Below, one piece after another: positions 35,310 through 43,176 of a DNA stretch of 64,000 bases. Made by a program: the position numbers and the translations under genes. The notes beneath the pieces are model-generated. The model was not told the DNA's origin. It was given only the letters and a program-made list of their open reading frames with translations, and searched no databases. The DNA is from Nannocystis bainbridge (GTDB lineage: Bacteria > Myxococcota_A > Polyangia > Nannocystales > Nannocystaceae): NCBI RefSeq assembly GCF_028368995.1, contig NZ_JAQNDL010000001.1, positions 4,392,001 through 4,456,000 of the forward strand, read 5' to 3'. The stretch's first letter is position 1; the number at the start of each line of letters is the position of its first letter.

Positions 35310-36281
35310 ATGGAGTACACCCACGCCATGGCCGAGCCAGCCGCCGACTCGCGCGCCTCCGCGTCGCTCGTGGCCCTGTGGGTCGCGGTGCTGCTCGGGG
35401 TGGCCGGGGTCGCGATCCTCGCCGCCGGCTTCGTCGCCCCGCTGCTGGCCGGCTCGGACGAGCCCTTCCTCGAGGGACATGTCCCGAAGAACTCGCAGCT
35501 GTATCAGCGCTCGACCCCGCGGCCGCACGGCGTGCTGCACCTGGCCGGCTCGGGCAGCAACATCCCGCTGACGCGCGCCCTCGCCGACGCCTTCGTGGTG
35601 CGCGGCCACGACGCCCACATCGTCGTGTTCGAGAGCATCGGCTCGACGGGCGGGGTGATGGCCGTCTACGACGACGTCGTCGACCTCGGGCTCATCTCGC
35701 GCCCGCTGAGCGACCGCGAGCTGCACATCGGCGTCGACGCGATCCCCTACGCCCGCGTCCCCGTGGTCGTCGCCGTCAACCTGTCCGTCCCCGACACCGC
35801 GATCTCCACCACCGAGCTCGCCGACATCTTCGCCGGTCGCAAGACCCGCTGGTCCGACGGCGCGCCGATCACCGTGCTGCAGCGCGAGCGCGGCGACTCC
35901 GGCCACGCCGCCGTCGCCGCCGCCCTGCCGGCCTTCGCCGCCGCCGACGAGGCCGCCTACCGCGAGCACCGCTGGCGCGTCATCGTCCACGACCGCGCGA
36001 TGCAGGAGGCGCTTGCGATCACCCCCGGCGCGATCGGCCTGCTCGACGTCGGCGTCATCAGCCTCCAGCGCCTGCCCCTCCGCGCGCTCGAGCTCGACGG
36101 CTACGCCCCCAGCGAGGCCAGCGTGCAATCGGGCCGCTACCCCTTCTCAAAGGACCTCGCCTTCGCCGGCCTCGAGGCCCCGACCGGCCTGGCCGCCGAG
36201 TTCATCCGCTTCGCCCGCTCCGAAGAGGGCATCGCCCTGATGAAGGCCCACGGCTACATCCCGCTGCCGGAGATCCAATGA
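35310..36281 (+). CDS. phosphate-type (PstS-like) periplasmic binding protein
   Basis: The 323-aa product has one N-terminal membrane helix (ALWVAVLLGVAGVAILAAGF) that anchors it. A type II periplasmic-binding fold with LAGSGSNIPLTRALADAF and ESIGSTGGVMAVYDDVVDLG follows. GSGS/GST are the phosphate-binding loops in PstS. The ATG directly follows the receptor stop (TAA 35307-35309). A Met six codons on (35328) is also possible. No pstCAB permease is near, so it may sense or shuttle substrate rather than feed a transporter. It is followed by an array and a two-component system. Confidence 0.85.
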   Translation: MEYTHAMAEPAADSRASASLVALWVAVLLGVAGVAILAAGFVAPLLAGSDEPFLEGHVPKNSQLYQRSTPRPHGVLHLAGSGSNIPLTRALADAFVVRGHDAHIVVFESIGSTGGVMAVYDDVVDLGLISRPLSDRELHIGVDAIPYARVPVVVAVNLSVPDTAISTTELADIFAGRKTRWSDGAPITVLQRERGDSGHAAVAAALPAFAAADEAAYREHRWRVIVHDRAMQEALAITPGAIGLLDVGVISLQRLPLRALELDGYAPSEASVQSGRYPFSKDLAFAGLEAPTGLAAEFIRFARSEEGIALMKAHGYIPLPEIQ

Positions 36282-36287
36282 CCCTCC

Positions 36288-36372
36288 GCGCAGGTTCGAA
36301 GGGACATGTTCTCGTCGCCATGTCCGATGGGGCATGCTCTCACGGACATGTCCTTCGAAGCATGATGCACGA
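36288..36372. repeat. 14-nt palindromic repeat array, 6 units
   Basis: Cores start at 36291 (CAGG), 36305, 36319, 36333, 36347 and 36361 (all CATG), exactly 14 nt apart. Units such as CATGTTCTCGTCGC and CATGTCCGATGGGG fit. It fills most of the gap between the binding-protein stop (36281) and the histidine-kinase start (36387). Confidence 0.92.
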
Positions 36373-36386
36373 CCAGCGAGGCGCGC

Positions 36387-37754
36387 ATGTCTGAGAGGCC
36401 AGCGCCCGAGGGCCACCTCCGCTCGAGCAAGGTCGGTCTGCGCCGCTATCTTTCGGCGCGCATGGTGCCGCTGGTGGTGCTCTTGCTGGTGCTGGTCTCG
36501 GCCTCGGCGCCGCTGGCCTACGCCACCCTGCAGGCTCGCGGGCTGCGCTCGCAGGCGCGGGCGACCGCCGTCCAGGCGGCCGACGCGATCGCCCGTGAGG
36601 TCCAGGAGCGGCCGGTGCTGTGGCGCTACGACGCCGGCAAGCTGCTGGCCCATCTGCGCGCCTACGTCGACAACGCGGGGGCCGCTCGCATCGAGATCGC
36701 CGATCGATCGGGAGTGCGGATCCCCCTCGACCCCGAGCCGATCGCCAGCCCCGCCGCCGCTGGTCCGCTCGCCTGGGAGGCCGCGCCGATCATCCTCAAC
36801 GACGAGGTCGTCGGCCACGCGTGGGTCGCCGTCAGCCTGGCCGAGGCCCGCAACGCCGCGCTGCTGCTGCTCGGACCGTTCGGCCTGCTCGGCGTCGGGC
36901 TCGCCGGTCTGCTCTACTTCATCCCGCTGGGCGCGATCACCCGCGCCGAGCGGCGCATCGAGCAGAGCCAGGCCGCGCTCGCCCGCTTCAACCAGACGCT
37001 CGAGCAACAGGTCGCCGAGCGCTCGTCGCAGCTCGGCGAGGCTTACGAGCAGCTGCGCCAAAAAGAGGGCCGGCTGCGCGAGCTGTCGGCCCGCGCCGTG
37101 CTGCTCCAGGAGGCCGAGCGGCGCGTCATCGCCCGCGAGCTGCACGACTCGGCCGGCCAGGCGCTCACGGCGATCCGCATCAACGTGCAGCTGATGGTCG
37201 AGCTGGCCGAGCCCGACAGCAAGACCGCCAAGATGGCCGCGCGCACCCTGACGATCGTCGACGCGACGCTCGAGGAGATCCGTCGCGCCGTCAGCATGTT
37301 GGGCCCGGCGATCCTCGACGACGTCGGCCTGGTCGCCGCGATCGAGCGGCTGTGCGACGACTTCGAGCGCGAGGACCTCGAGATCTGGCGGGAGCTCGAG
37401 GTGCCTGACGGCGGGCTGTCCGCCGCGCTCGAGAGCGTGTGCTACCGGGTGACCCAGGAGGCGCTGACGAACGCCGCGCGCCACGCCGCAGCCAGCGAGT
37501 TGCGGGTGGTCCTGAGGGTCGAGCCCGCGCACATCGTGCTGGAGGTCCGGGACAACGGCCGGGGGTTTGTCCCCGGCGAGCGCGGCGAGGGGCGTGGCGG
37601 TCGAGGGCTCGTCGGCATGCGCGAGCGCGTCGAGCTGCTCGGCGGCAACCTCCGCATCGACACCTCGACGGGAGCCGGCACTGCCATCCGCGTCGAGCTG
37701 CCGCGGCGGGCTTTGAGCGACGACGGCGACGACTCGGCCGTGGTCGTCGCGTGA
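36387..37754 (+). CDS. sensor histidine kinase (NarX/HisKA_3 type)
   Basis: The 455-aa protein has two membrane helices (about 27-45 and 157-180) flanking a ~110-residue periplasmic domain, then a coiled-coil linker. A HisKA_3 dimerisation domain carries phospho-acceptor His253 (RELHDSAGQALT), and an ATPase domain has DNGRGF and GRGLVGMRERVELLG. This is the NarX/LiaS group that partners NarL-type regulators. The next gene (12 nt away) is exactly such a regulator. The preceding PstS-like protein may supply its signal; that is inference from order. Confidence 0.95.
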   Translation: MSERPAPEGHLRSSKVGLRRYLSARMVPLVVLLLVLVSASAPLAYATLQARGLRSQARATAVQAADAIAREVQERPVLWRYDAGKLLAHLRAYVDNAGAARIEIADRSGVRIPLDPEPIASPAAAGPLAWEAAPIILNDEVVGHAWVAVSLAEARNAALLLLGPFGLLGVGLAGLLYFIPLGAITRAERRIEQSQAALARFNQTLEQQVAERSSQLGEAYEQLRQKEGRLRELSARAVLLQEAERRVIARELHDSAGQALTAIRINVQLMVELAEPDSKTAKMAARTLTIVDATLEEIRRAVSMLGPAILDDVGLVAAIERLCDDFEREDLEIWRELEVPDGGLSAALESVCYRVTQEALTNAARHAAASELRVVLRVEPAHIVLEVRDNGRGFVPGERGEGRGGRGLVGMRERVELLGGNLRIDTSTGAGTAIRVELPRRALSDDGDDSAVVVA

Positions 37755-37766
37755 TACATTGCGAGC

Positions 37767-38438
37767 GTGAGCACCAAGAAGACCATCCGGGTCGTCCTCG
37801 CCGAAGACCACACGATCGTGCGCGAGGGCCTGCGCGCGCTGCTCGACGTGCGTGACGACATCGAGGTCGTCGCCGAAGTCGCCGACGGTCGCGCCGCGGT
37901 CGAGGCCGTGGCCGCCCACAAGCCCGACGTCGCGATCATGGACCTCGGCATGCCGGAGCTGAACGGCGTCGACGCCACGCGAGCGATCCGCAAGGACTTC
38001 CCGGCCACCCAGGTGCTCATCCTGTCGATGCACTCCGGCGAGGAGTACGTGCGCCCGGCCATCCGCGCCGGCGCCAGCGGCTACCTGCTCAAGGGCAGCG
38101 GCCTGTCCGACCTGGTGGCCGCGATCCAGGCCGTCTCGCAGGGCGACGCCTTCTTCAGCCCTTCGATCGCCAAGATCGTGCTCCACGACTCGCGCCGCGA
38201 CGCGCGGCCCGGCGGGCGCGAGCCGCAGCCGGGTGACGCCCTCACCAATCGCGAACGCGAGATCCTCCAGCTCGTCGCCGAGGGCCGCTCCAGCCCGGAA
38301 ATTGCCCGCCAGCTCAGTCTCAGCGTGAAGACCGTCGAGGGTCACCGCGGCCGCATCATGGCCAAGCTCGACGTGCACCACGTCGCCGGCCTCGTGCGTC
38401 ACGCCATCCGCATCGGCCTCGTCTCGCCCGACGCGTAG
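37767..38438 (+). CDS. NarL/FixJ-type response regulator
   Basis: A GTG start gives a 223-aa regulator. The receiver has ED (13-14), Asp59 (AIMDLGMPE) and Lys (GYLLKGSG). A LuxR-type helix-turn-helix follows (LTNREREILQLVAEGRSSPE, then IARQLSLSVKTVEGHRGRIM). It forms a two-component pair with the upstream kinase, from which it is separated by 12 nt. Likely targets include the receptor/PstS genes upstream. Length is standard. Confidence 0.95.
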   Translation: MSTKKTIRVVLAEDHTIVREGLRALLDVRDDIEVVAEVADGRAAVEAVAAHKPDVAIMDLGMPELNGVDATRAIRKDFPATQVLILSMHSGEEYVRPAIRAGASGYLLKGSGLSDLVAAIQAVSQGDAFFSPSIAKIVLHDSRRDARPGGREPQPGDALTNREREILQLVAEGRSSPEIARQLSLSVKTVEGHRGRIMAKLDVHHVAGLVRHAIRIGLVSPDA

Positions 38439-38591
38439 ACCTTCGGGCAGGGTCTGGACCGCTCCTCAGGGCGCCTCGAACGCGGTTTCGCGCCGAGTGG
38501 ATCCCCTCGAATTTTCGCAGCGTGGAACTGCTGTGGTGTGGCGAAAAACGAGGTGGATAATTGCTCGTGAATCCACCGCGAGTTTTTCCCC

Positions 38592-39902
38592 ATGCGAAAT
38601 TTAGCCCTTTGCACCGCCCTGATGGCGCTGACGGCCTGTCCGGCCGACGACCCGAACACCACCGATTCGCCGACCAGCGACCCGACGACCGACGGGACCG
38701 CGTCCACGGACGGGACCGCGACGACCGACGGGACCGACGCGACCTCGACGACCGACGAGCCGACCTCGACGACCGACACGCCGACCTCGACGACCGACGA
38801 GCCGACCAGCACGACCGATCCGGGCACCACCACCGAGAGCGCCTGCGACGGCCTCGACATCCCGGCGATCGACGAGTCGGGTTGTGAGCCGCTCGCCACC
38901 GACTACCAGCCGCGCACCAACAATTCGGCCGACGACGAGTGGCCCGCGTGCGTGTCCGACACGGGCCCGTACACCCTCGTCGACAACCCGCCGAGCACCA
39001 TCGCCCGCATCGTCGCCTACGAGAACATCGCCGACCTGCTGTGGCGCAAGGCCGACCCGACGCCCGCCGACTTCACCGCCGCGCGCAGCGAGTACGTGCT
39101 GCCCGAGGGCCTCGAGTCGCGGCTCGTCCGCCGCGAGGACCTGCACTTCCCGCCGATCCCCGAGGCCGAGTGGGACCCGCAGGTCGACGCCGACAAGCAG
39201 TGCACCGTCGAGGCGCTGGCCACCAAGTACGCCGAGCGCTGCGTCGGCCCGGCGGCGATGAAGCCGCTGGTCGACGAGGCGTTCGCCGCCGGTCAGGCCG
39301 GCGAGGGCGACGCCAAGATCCACGCGGCGCGGATCCACGGCGGCCTGCTCTGGTTCCTCTACCTCTCCGTGTACAAGGAGGCCAACACCTGCGCCACGGT
39401 CGCGCCGAAGGACTGCGACTCGGCCTGGGCCTACTACACCGGCGGCGAGGCGATCGACGCCCCGATCGGCATGGCCGCCGAGGTCGACGCGATCAGCGGC
39501 AACGCCCACGAGCGGATCCACGACGGCATCCTGGCCACCCGCTGCTGGCGTGACATCGCCCAGGACGGCGGCATGTACCCGCTGCTCGAGACCCTGCCCG
39601 ACGACCAGCAGGAGCTGTTCGCGCAGGGCTGGGAGCAGCTCGACCAGGGCCTCCACCGCGGCTACGCGGTGATCGTCCGCGACCACATGCAGCAGTACGT
39701 CGACGCCTCCTGCAGCAGCGCCGACACCCAGGCCCACTGGGCGTTCCTGCAGGTCGCCGGCCCCGTGCTCAACCGCGAGGCCCAGGATCGCAACCCCGCC
39801 GAGGCCGGCAAGCTGGCCGCGCTGTGGACCACCGACGCCCCGGGCCCCGACGAGGTCACCGACGCGATCTTCGCCCTCGACGCGATCTTCCCCTGCCCGT
39901 AA
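38592..39902 (+). CDS. lipoprotein with Thr/Asp-rich linker, function unknown
   Basis: The 436-aa product begins MRNLALCTALMALTACPADD (lipobox Cys16), followed by a long low-complexity linker (residues 20-80) of TDGT, TSTTD and PTSTTDEP motifs. A helical ~350-residue domain with conserved-looking NAHERIHDGILATRC and HRGYAVIVRDHMQQYV segments follows. No family is recognised, but Thr/Ser/Asp linkers after a lipobox are typical of myxobacterial surface lipoproteins. It is preceded by an AT-richer stretch (38500-38590) that probably holds its promoter. A 14-nt array follows its stop at once. Confidence 0.78.
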   Translation: MRNLALCTALMALTACPADDPNTTDSPTSDPTTDGTASTDGTATTDGTDATSTTDEPTSTTDTPTSTTDEPTSTTDPGTTTESACDGLDIPAIDESGCEPLATDYQPRTNNSADDEWPACVSDTGPYTLVDNPPSTIARIVAYENIADLLWRKADPTPADFTAARSEYVLPEGLESRLVRREDLHFPPIPEAEWDPQVDADKQCTVEALATKYAERCVGPAAMKPLVDEAFAAGQAGEGDAKIHAARIHGGLLWFLYLSVYKEANTCATVAPKDCDSAWAYYTGGEAIDAPIGMAAEVDAISGNAHERIHDGILATRCWRDIAQDGGMYPLLETLPDDQQELFAQGWEQLDQGLHRGYAVIVRDHMQQYVDASCSSADTQAHWAFLQVAGPVLNREAQDRNPAEAGKLAALWTTDAPGPDEVTDAIFALDAIFPCP

Positions 39903-39955
39903 GGGCATGCTCCGAAGGGCATGCTCTGAAGGGCATGTCCTTCAAGACATATGAT
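39903..39955. repeat. 14-nt palindromic repeat array, 4 units, right after a stop codon
   Basis: Cores are at 39906, 39920, 39934 and 39948 (CATG, CATG, CATG, CATA), 14 nt apart, beginning four bases after the TAA of the Thr-rich lipoprotein gene. Units GGGCATGCTCCGAA, GGGCATGCTCTGAA and GGGCATGTCCTTCA are nearly identical, so this is the least degraded array. Confidence 0.92.
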
Positions 39956-39990
39956 GAGGGCCGAGCGCCGCGCGCTCGGCCCTCTCTTCG
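39956..39990 (+). terminator. intrinsic terminator after Thr-rich lipoprotein gene
   Basis: GAGGGCCGAGCGC (39956-39968) pairs with GCGCTCGGCCCTC (39972-39984), followed by TCTTCG. A 13-pair stem immediately downstream of the 14-nt array ends this gene's transcript. Confidence 0.72.
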
Positions 39991-40041
39991 CGAGCTGGCT
40001 CTGTCCTCGAGACTCAGCGCGCGATCAGCCTCGGCACGCGA

Positions 40042-40066
40042 TGACATGTCCGAAGAGACATCCGAG
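40042..40066. repeat. 14-nt repeat pair between terminators
   Basis: Cores CATG 40045 and CATC 40059, 14 nt apart (GACATGTCCGAAGA, then GACATCCGAG). Two units lie between the lipoprotein terminator and the tRNA-Val terminator. Confidence 0.7.
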
Positions 40067-40113
40067 CGGCCTCTCCGGCGCGAGCGAACGTCACGCCATC
40101 CGGAACGAGAGAA

Positions 40114-40150
40114 GGGGCCGAGCTTCGCGCTCGGCCCCTTCTTCTCTTCT
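40114..40150. terminator. bidirectional terminator hairpin next to tRNA-Val
   Basis: GGGGCCGAGC (40114-40123) pairs with GCTCGGCCCC (40129-40138) and is flanked by TTCTTCTCTTCT on the plus side and TTCTCTCG on the minus side. It can end tRNA-Val on the minus strand and any plus-strand read-through. Its GGCCGAGC stem core also occurs in the 39956 terminator, as if copied. Confidence 0.78.
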
Positions 40151-40152
40151 CA

Positions 40153-40224
40153 TAGGCGGAACAGGGTTCGAACCTGCGACCCGCGCCTTGTAAGGGCGCC
40201 GCTCTACCGCTGAGCTATCCGCCT
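40153..40224 (-). tRNA. tRNA-Val (anticodon TAC)
   Basis: A 72-nt class I tRNA on the minus strand: acceptor AGGCGGA/TCCGCCT, D-arm with GCTCAGCGGTAGAGC, anticodon arm GCGCC-CTTACAA-GGCGC (loop CTTACAA, anticodon TAC), and T-arm GCAGGTTCGAACCCTG. CCA is not encoded. It reads GUA and wobble GUN codons. Confidence 0.96.
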
Positions 40225-40237
40225 GGGCGCGAGGAAG

Positions 40238-40759
40238 CTAGCACAGCGGGGGCCCGCCGTGCGCGAGGATCGTGCGGGCCTCCGGGGCGAGCGCGGCCAG
40301 CAGCTCGGCCGCCGTGGCGCCGCCGCGCGGGCGCAGGTCCGGGCGCAGCGCCGCCAGCGGGGCGAGCACGAAGTCGCGACGGGCCAGCTCGGGGTGGGGC
40401 AGCACGAGCCGCTCGCTGTCGACCTGCAGCGAGCGACCGTCCTCGGTCATGACCAGCAGGTCGAGGTCGAGGGTGCGCGCCTCCCAGCGCTCGCGTCGGG
40501 TCCGCCCGTGCCGCGCCTCGAGCGCGAGCAGCCCGGTCAGCAGCTCCGCGGGCGCGAGCGTGGTCCGCAGCTCGACCACCGCGTTGAGGAACGGGTGAAG
40601 CGACGGTCCCAGCGGCCGGGTCTCGAACACCGGCGAGCAACGGAGCAGCTCGGTCCCGGCGATCACCCCGGCACGCAACGCTTCAGCCGCGCCGCGCAGC
40701 GTATCGAGCCGCTCGCCGAGGTTGCTGCCGAGGCCGACGTACGCGAGCGCCGAAGTCAT
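40238..40759 (-). CDS. folK: 6-hydroxymethyl-7,8-dihydropterin pyrophosphokinase
   Basis: The 173-aa enzyme has FolK motifs: YVGLGSNLGE at the start, FETRPLGP with HPFLNAVVEL, and the family signature RERWEARTLDLDLL (R-W-x-x-R-x-x-D-x-D), then LPHPELARRDFVLAPLA. It phosphorylates the pterin with ATP in folate synthesis. Length matches E. coli FolK (159) closely. No other folate gene is adjacent. It is read towards tRNA-Val. Confidence 0.95.
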   Translation of the reverse strand: MTSALAYVGLGSNLGERLDTLRGAAEALRAGVIAGTELLRCSPVFETRPLGPSLHPFLNAVVELRTTLAPAELLTGLLALEARHGRTRRERWEARTLDLDLLVMTEDGRSLQVDSERLVLPHPELARRDFVLAPLAALRPDLRPRGGATAAELLAALAPEARTILAHGGPPLC

Positions 40760-40802
40760 GGCTCGCTCGCTCGCGCCGAAGCGACGCGTGGACAGATCTT
40801 CG

Positions 40803-41633
40803 TCATCGCGGCCCCGAATGCGCCGTGCCCGTGTGCGGCGCGTCCGTCGTGTGCGCGTACGGGGTCACCAGGGTGATCGGCAGCGCCCCCGCGAACCCGA
40901 CCCGCAGCGTCGCCGCCAGCGCGCGTGGAGAGCGATCTGTCTCCGGGGACAGCTCACTCGTCTGGTCCTCGGCCGGCAGCGAGAAGCGGACCCGACCCTC
41001 GGCGTCGGCGTTGCTGGCGAGCACGCGCTCGCCGAGCACCAGCTCGACCGCGCGGCCGCTGGCCGGCCCGCTCGGCGGATCGCACGGCTTCACCGGACCC
41101 TCGCGCAGCGCCACCGCGTCGCTCACCCGCACCCGGTCGCGCGCCCGCACGCTGTCGACGATCCCCGCCGTCAACAGCCCCACGCCCACGCCGGTGAACA
41201 CCCCGCCGATGCGCAGCCCCGTCTTCGGATCGCGGATGTACTGCATGCGCTCGGCGTCGTACGAGGGCTCGGCCGCGAACAGCTCCGGCCGCGCGAACGC
41301 CAGCGCCGCCGCCCCGAGCGCCAGCGCGGCCAGCCCGTACTCGAAGTAGATCATCGCGTCCGGCTTGCGGACGATCCGCTCCTCCTGCCGCGCCGCCAGG
41401 TGCGCCACCGTCCGGCACGACCGCAGCTCGCGGAGCTCGACCTCGAGGGTGCTCCCGCGCTGCGACCAGCGGGCCTCGACCGCCACCGCGACCACCCGCT
41501 CCTCGCTCAAGAGCGGCTGCGCGTCGGGGCGAACGATCGTGCGGAGCTCGGTCTCCGAGGTGATCTGCGAGCAGGCCGCGGCGAACGCCGCGACGAGGCC
41601 CAGAGCCGCCGAGGAAGGTCGGACCTCGCGCAC
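40803..41633 (-). CDS. lipoprotein with central membrane segments, function unknown
   Basis: The 276-aa product begins with a lipoprotein signal (LGLVAAFAAACSQ; lipobox Cys near 21). Two hydrophobic stretches follow (FEYGLAALALGAAALAFARP and GGVFTGVGVGLLTAGIV, a double-Gly pattern), as does a C-terminal beta-rich part. No family assigned. It lies 12 nt downstream of the frataxin-like gene on the same strand, so it may share a transcript. One weak 14-nt repeat pair (40936/40950) lies within it. Confidence 0.7.
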   Translation of the reverse strand: MREVRPSSAALGLVAAFAAACSQITSETELRTIVRPDAQPLLSEERVVAVAVEARWSQRGSTLEVELRELRSCRTVAHLAARQEERIVRKPDAMIYFEYGLAALALGAAALAFARPELFAAEPSYDAERMQYIRDPKTGLRIGGVFTGVGVGLLTAGIVDSVRARDRVRVSDAVALREGPVKPCDPPSGPASGRAVELVLGERVLASNADAEGRVRFSLPAEDQTSELSPETDRSPRALAATLRVGFAGALPITLVTPYAHTTDAPHTGTAHSGPR

Positions 41634-41645
41634 GCGGTCACCTGG

Positions 41646-41966
41646 TCAAAGGGACACCTCGGTCCCGAGCTTCTTGCTGACCACCCGCGCGACGGTCGTC
41701 ATCAACTCGTCGTCGGTCTTGCGGGCGATCCACTTGTTTTGCTCGGGCACGAAATCGAAGTGCCACGCGGTGGTGCCGGCGGCCATCCAGATCTGCCCGG
41801 CCGCGCTGTGGGCGTTGATGACGAAGCGCCCGCCGTCCTTGAACGAGAGCGTGAGCACGTCGCCGGCGAGCTGGACGTCGAGCTCCTCGAGCTCGAGCCC
41901 GCCGAGGTGCGCGTCGATGTGTTCGAGCGCCTTCGCCGACAGCTTGAAGAAGTCCTTCTGCTCCAT
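41646..41966 (-). CDS. cyaY: CyaY/frataxin-like iron-binding protein
   Basis: The 106-aa protein has the frataxin fold signature: an acidic first helix (ALEHIDAHLGGLELEELDVQ), the strand LTLSFKDGGRFVIN, the QIWMAAGTTAWHFDF core and WIARKTDDELMTTVARVV. These match bacterial CyaY, which donates or regulates iron in Fe-S cluster assembly. It is of normal length (~106). No isc genes adjoin it in the window. Frataxin in Myxococcota is sporadic, so this is a notable presence. Confidence 0.9.
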   Translation of the reverse strand: MEQKDFFKLSAKALEHIDAHLGGLELEELDVQLAGDVLTLSFKDGGRFVINAHSAAGQIWMAAGTTAWHFDFVPEQNKWIARKTDDELMTTVARVVSKKLGTEVSL

Positions 41967-42000
41967 GGCCCACGAGGGTTACGCGATCGTGCAGAGTCGG

Positions 42001-42333
42001 TCAATTCGCCGGTGTGGGGGCCGGAGGGGGCGATTTGGCGTCTGCCGCGTCTGGCGGCTTCGCGGGCGCTTCGGCCTTGCCGGCCGGCCCGCGGGCGCCC
42101 GGGTCGAGGCCCATCTGCCGCGCCTGGTCCTCGGAGATCTCGACGACCTCGACCGACTTGCCGTCGGGCAGCGTGAAGGTGTGCTTGGGCCCGTCGAGCA
42201 CCGGAGCGGCGTTCTGCTCGGCCTGCTCGGCCTGCTCCTCCTTGTACTTCTGACACGCCATGTAGCCGAAGTAGGCGAGCAGCGGGACGTAGATGCAGAG
42301 CCGGATCAGGACGCCTTTGGATGGCAGCTTCAT
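42001..42333 (-). CDS. small membrane-anchored hypothetical protein
   Basis: The 110-aa protein has one membrane helix near the start (GVLIRLCIYVPLLAYFGYMA, about 7-26), then a Gln/Glu-rich helix (YKEEQAEQAEQNAA) and a Pro/Ala-rich C-terminus. It contains FTLPDGKSVEVVEISEDQAR, which looks like a small independently folding segment. Family unknown. It lies eight bases after the next lipoprotein gene on the minus strand, so these are probably co-transcribed. Confidence 0.7.
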   Translation of the reverse strand: MKLPSKGVLIRLCIYVPLLAYFGYMACQKYKEEQAEQAEQNAAPVLDGPKHTFTLPDGKSVEVVEISEDQARQMGLDPGARGPAGKAEAPAKPPDAADAKSPPPAPTPAN

Positions 42334-42341
42334 GGGGTGTC

Positions 42342-43109
42342 TCAAGGGTCGGACGTGAACTTGAGGTCGCGCCAGGTCGCGACCTGCGCGCGGCTGTCGG
42401 CGTGGAGGCGGGAGTCGCCGCTGACGGGCTCGAGCGCGCCGGTGGCCACCCGCGACAGGCGGAGCGTCGCGCTGCACGGCTCGGGCCGGGTCAGGCCGGT
42501 CTTGAGCTGCCCGGGGGCCACCTGCGCCGCGCCCTCGTCCGGTAGCTCGAGCACGATCGGCGCGGCCAGGCAGGTCACGCCGTCGATCGCGTCGTCGATG
42601 CGGGCGAGGATCGTCGCGCCGGCCCGCGCCGGGGTCCAGGCGACCTCGAACGCCTGCGCGCGCGGCAGCTTGGCGCCGGCCGTGGGCGCGGTGATCTCGA
42701 ACGCCGGCGCCTCGACCGAGATGGAATAGATCGCCTCGTCGTCGTCGTCGTCGCGCAGGCGCAGCTCGTGCTTCACGGTCTCGCCGCCCTTGGCCCGGTC
42801 GACGGTCTCGGTCTTGTACACGTACGAGCCGCTGGGCTTGCGCACGCGCGTGGCCGTGACGCCGTCGACCGCGATCGAGCTGCGCTTGCACAGCGCCAGC
42901 GCCAGCCCGGCGTCGTCGTCGAGCCGGCGAATCTCGATCTCCGTGCGCGCCAGCTTGCCGTTGTGGTCGATGTACGCGGTGACCAGCAGGCCGTCTTCGG
43001 CGAGCCCGGCGCACGAGGCGTCGGTGCCCTCGCAGGCCGGCAGCCACGCGCACGCCACCAGCGCCAGCAGGCGGCAGGACGACGCGCGGCGGAGGCGTGC
43101 GACCATCAC
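42342..43109 (-). CDS. lipoprotein of unknown function
   Basis: The 255-aa product begins with a basic N-region and lipoprotein signal (LLALVACAWLPACEG, lipobox Cys at about 26). The mature part is beta-rich with paired Cys (DASCAGLAEDG; VTCLAAPIV; PEPCSATL) and an Asp run (RDDDDDEAIY). It has no recognisable family. It starts just after the hemJ-like gene's terminator. Confidence 0.74.
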   Translation of the reverse strand: MMVARLRRASSCRLLALVACAWLPACEGTDASCAGLAEDGLLVTAYIDHNGKLARTEIEIRRLDDDAGLALALCKRSSIAVDGVTATRVRKPSGSYVYKTETVDRAKGGETVKHELRLRDDDDDEAIYSISVEAPAFEITAPTAGAKLPRAQAFEVAWTPARAGATILARIDDAIDGVTCLAAPIVLELPDEGAAQVAPGQLKTGLTRPEPCSATLRLSRVATGALEPVSGDSRLHADSRAQVATWRDLKFTSDP

Positions 43110-43119
43110 CGGCAGGATA

Positions 43120-43145
43120 GCAAAAAAAACCCGAGCGGCGTCGGG
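43120..43145 (-). terminator. intrinsic terminator after hemJ
   Basis: On the minus strand a short stem CCCGA/TCGGG with a six-base loop is followed by TTTTTTTTGC, a textbook T-run. It ends the hemJ transcript just ahead of the lipoprotein gene's start. Confidence 0.82.
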
Positions 43146-43176
43146 AGGGGCGCAAACGGCCGGGGCGCGCGGAGCT

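Noticed and set aside
33995..36394. Long plus-strand ORF (799 codons) overlapping the receptor and PstS-like genes
   Set aside because: It is out of frame with two well-supported genes and its translation is Arg/Pro-rich with no motif.
38500..38591. Promoter for the Thr-rich lipoprotein
   Set aside because: The region is AT-richer, and GGTGGATAATTGCTC was considered as a sigma-54 site, but GG-to-GC spacing is nine instead of ten and no -10/-35 pair is convincing.
40932..40957. 14-nt pair (40936/40950) in the lipoprotein next to folK
   Set aside because: TCTGTC/GACAG inverted pair with 14-nt spacing; marginal, could be chance.
41365..42729. 454-codon plus-strand ORF across the cyaY and lipoprotein genes
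   Set aside because: Antisense to three coherent minus-strand genes, Ser/Arg-rich composition, no signal or motif.
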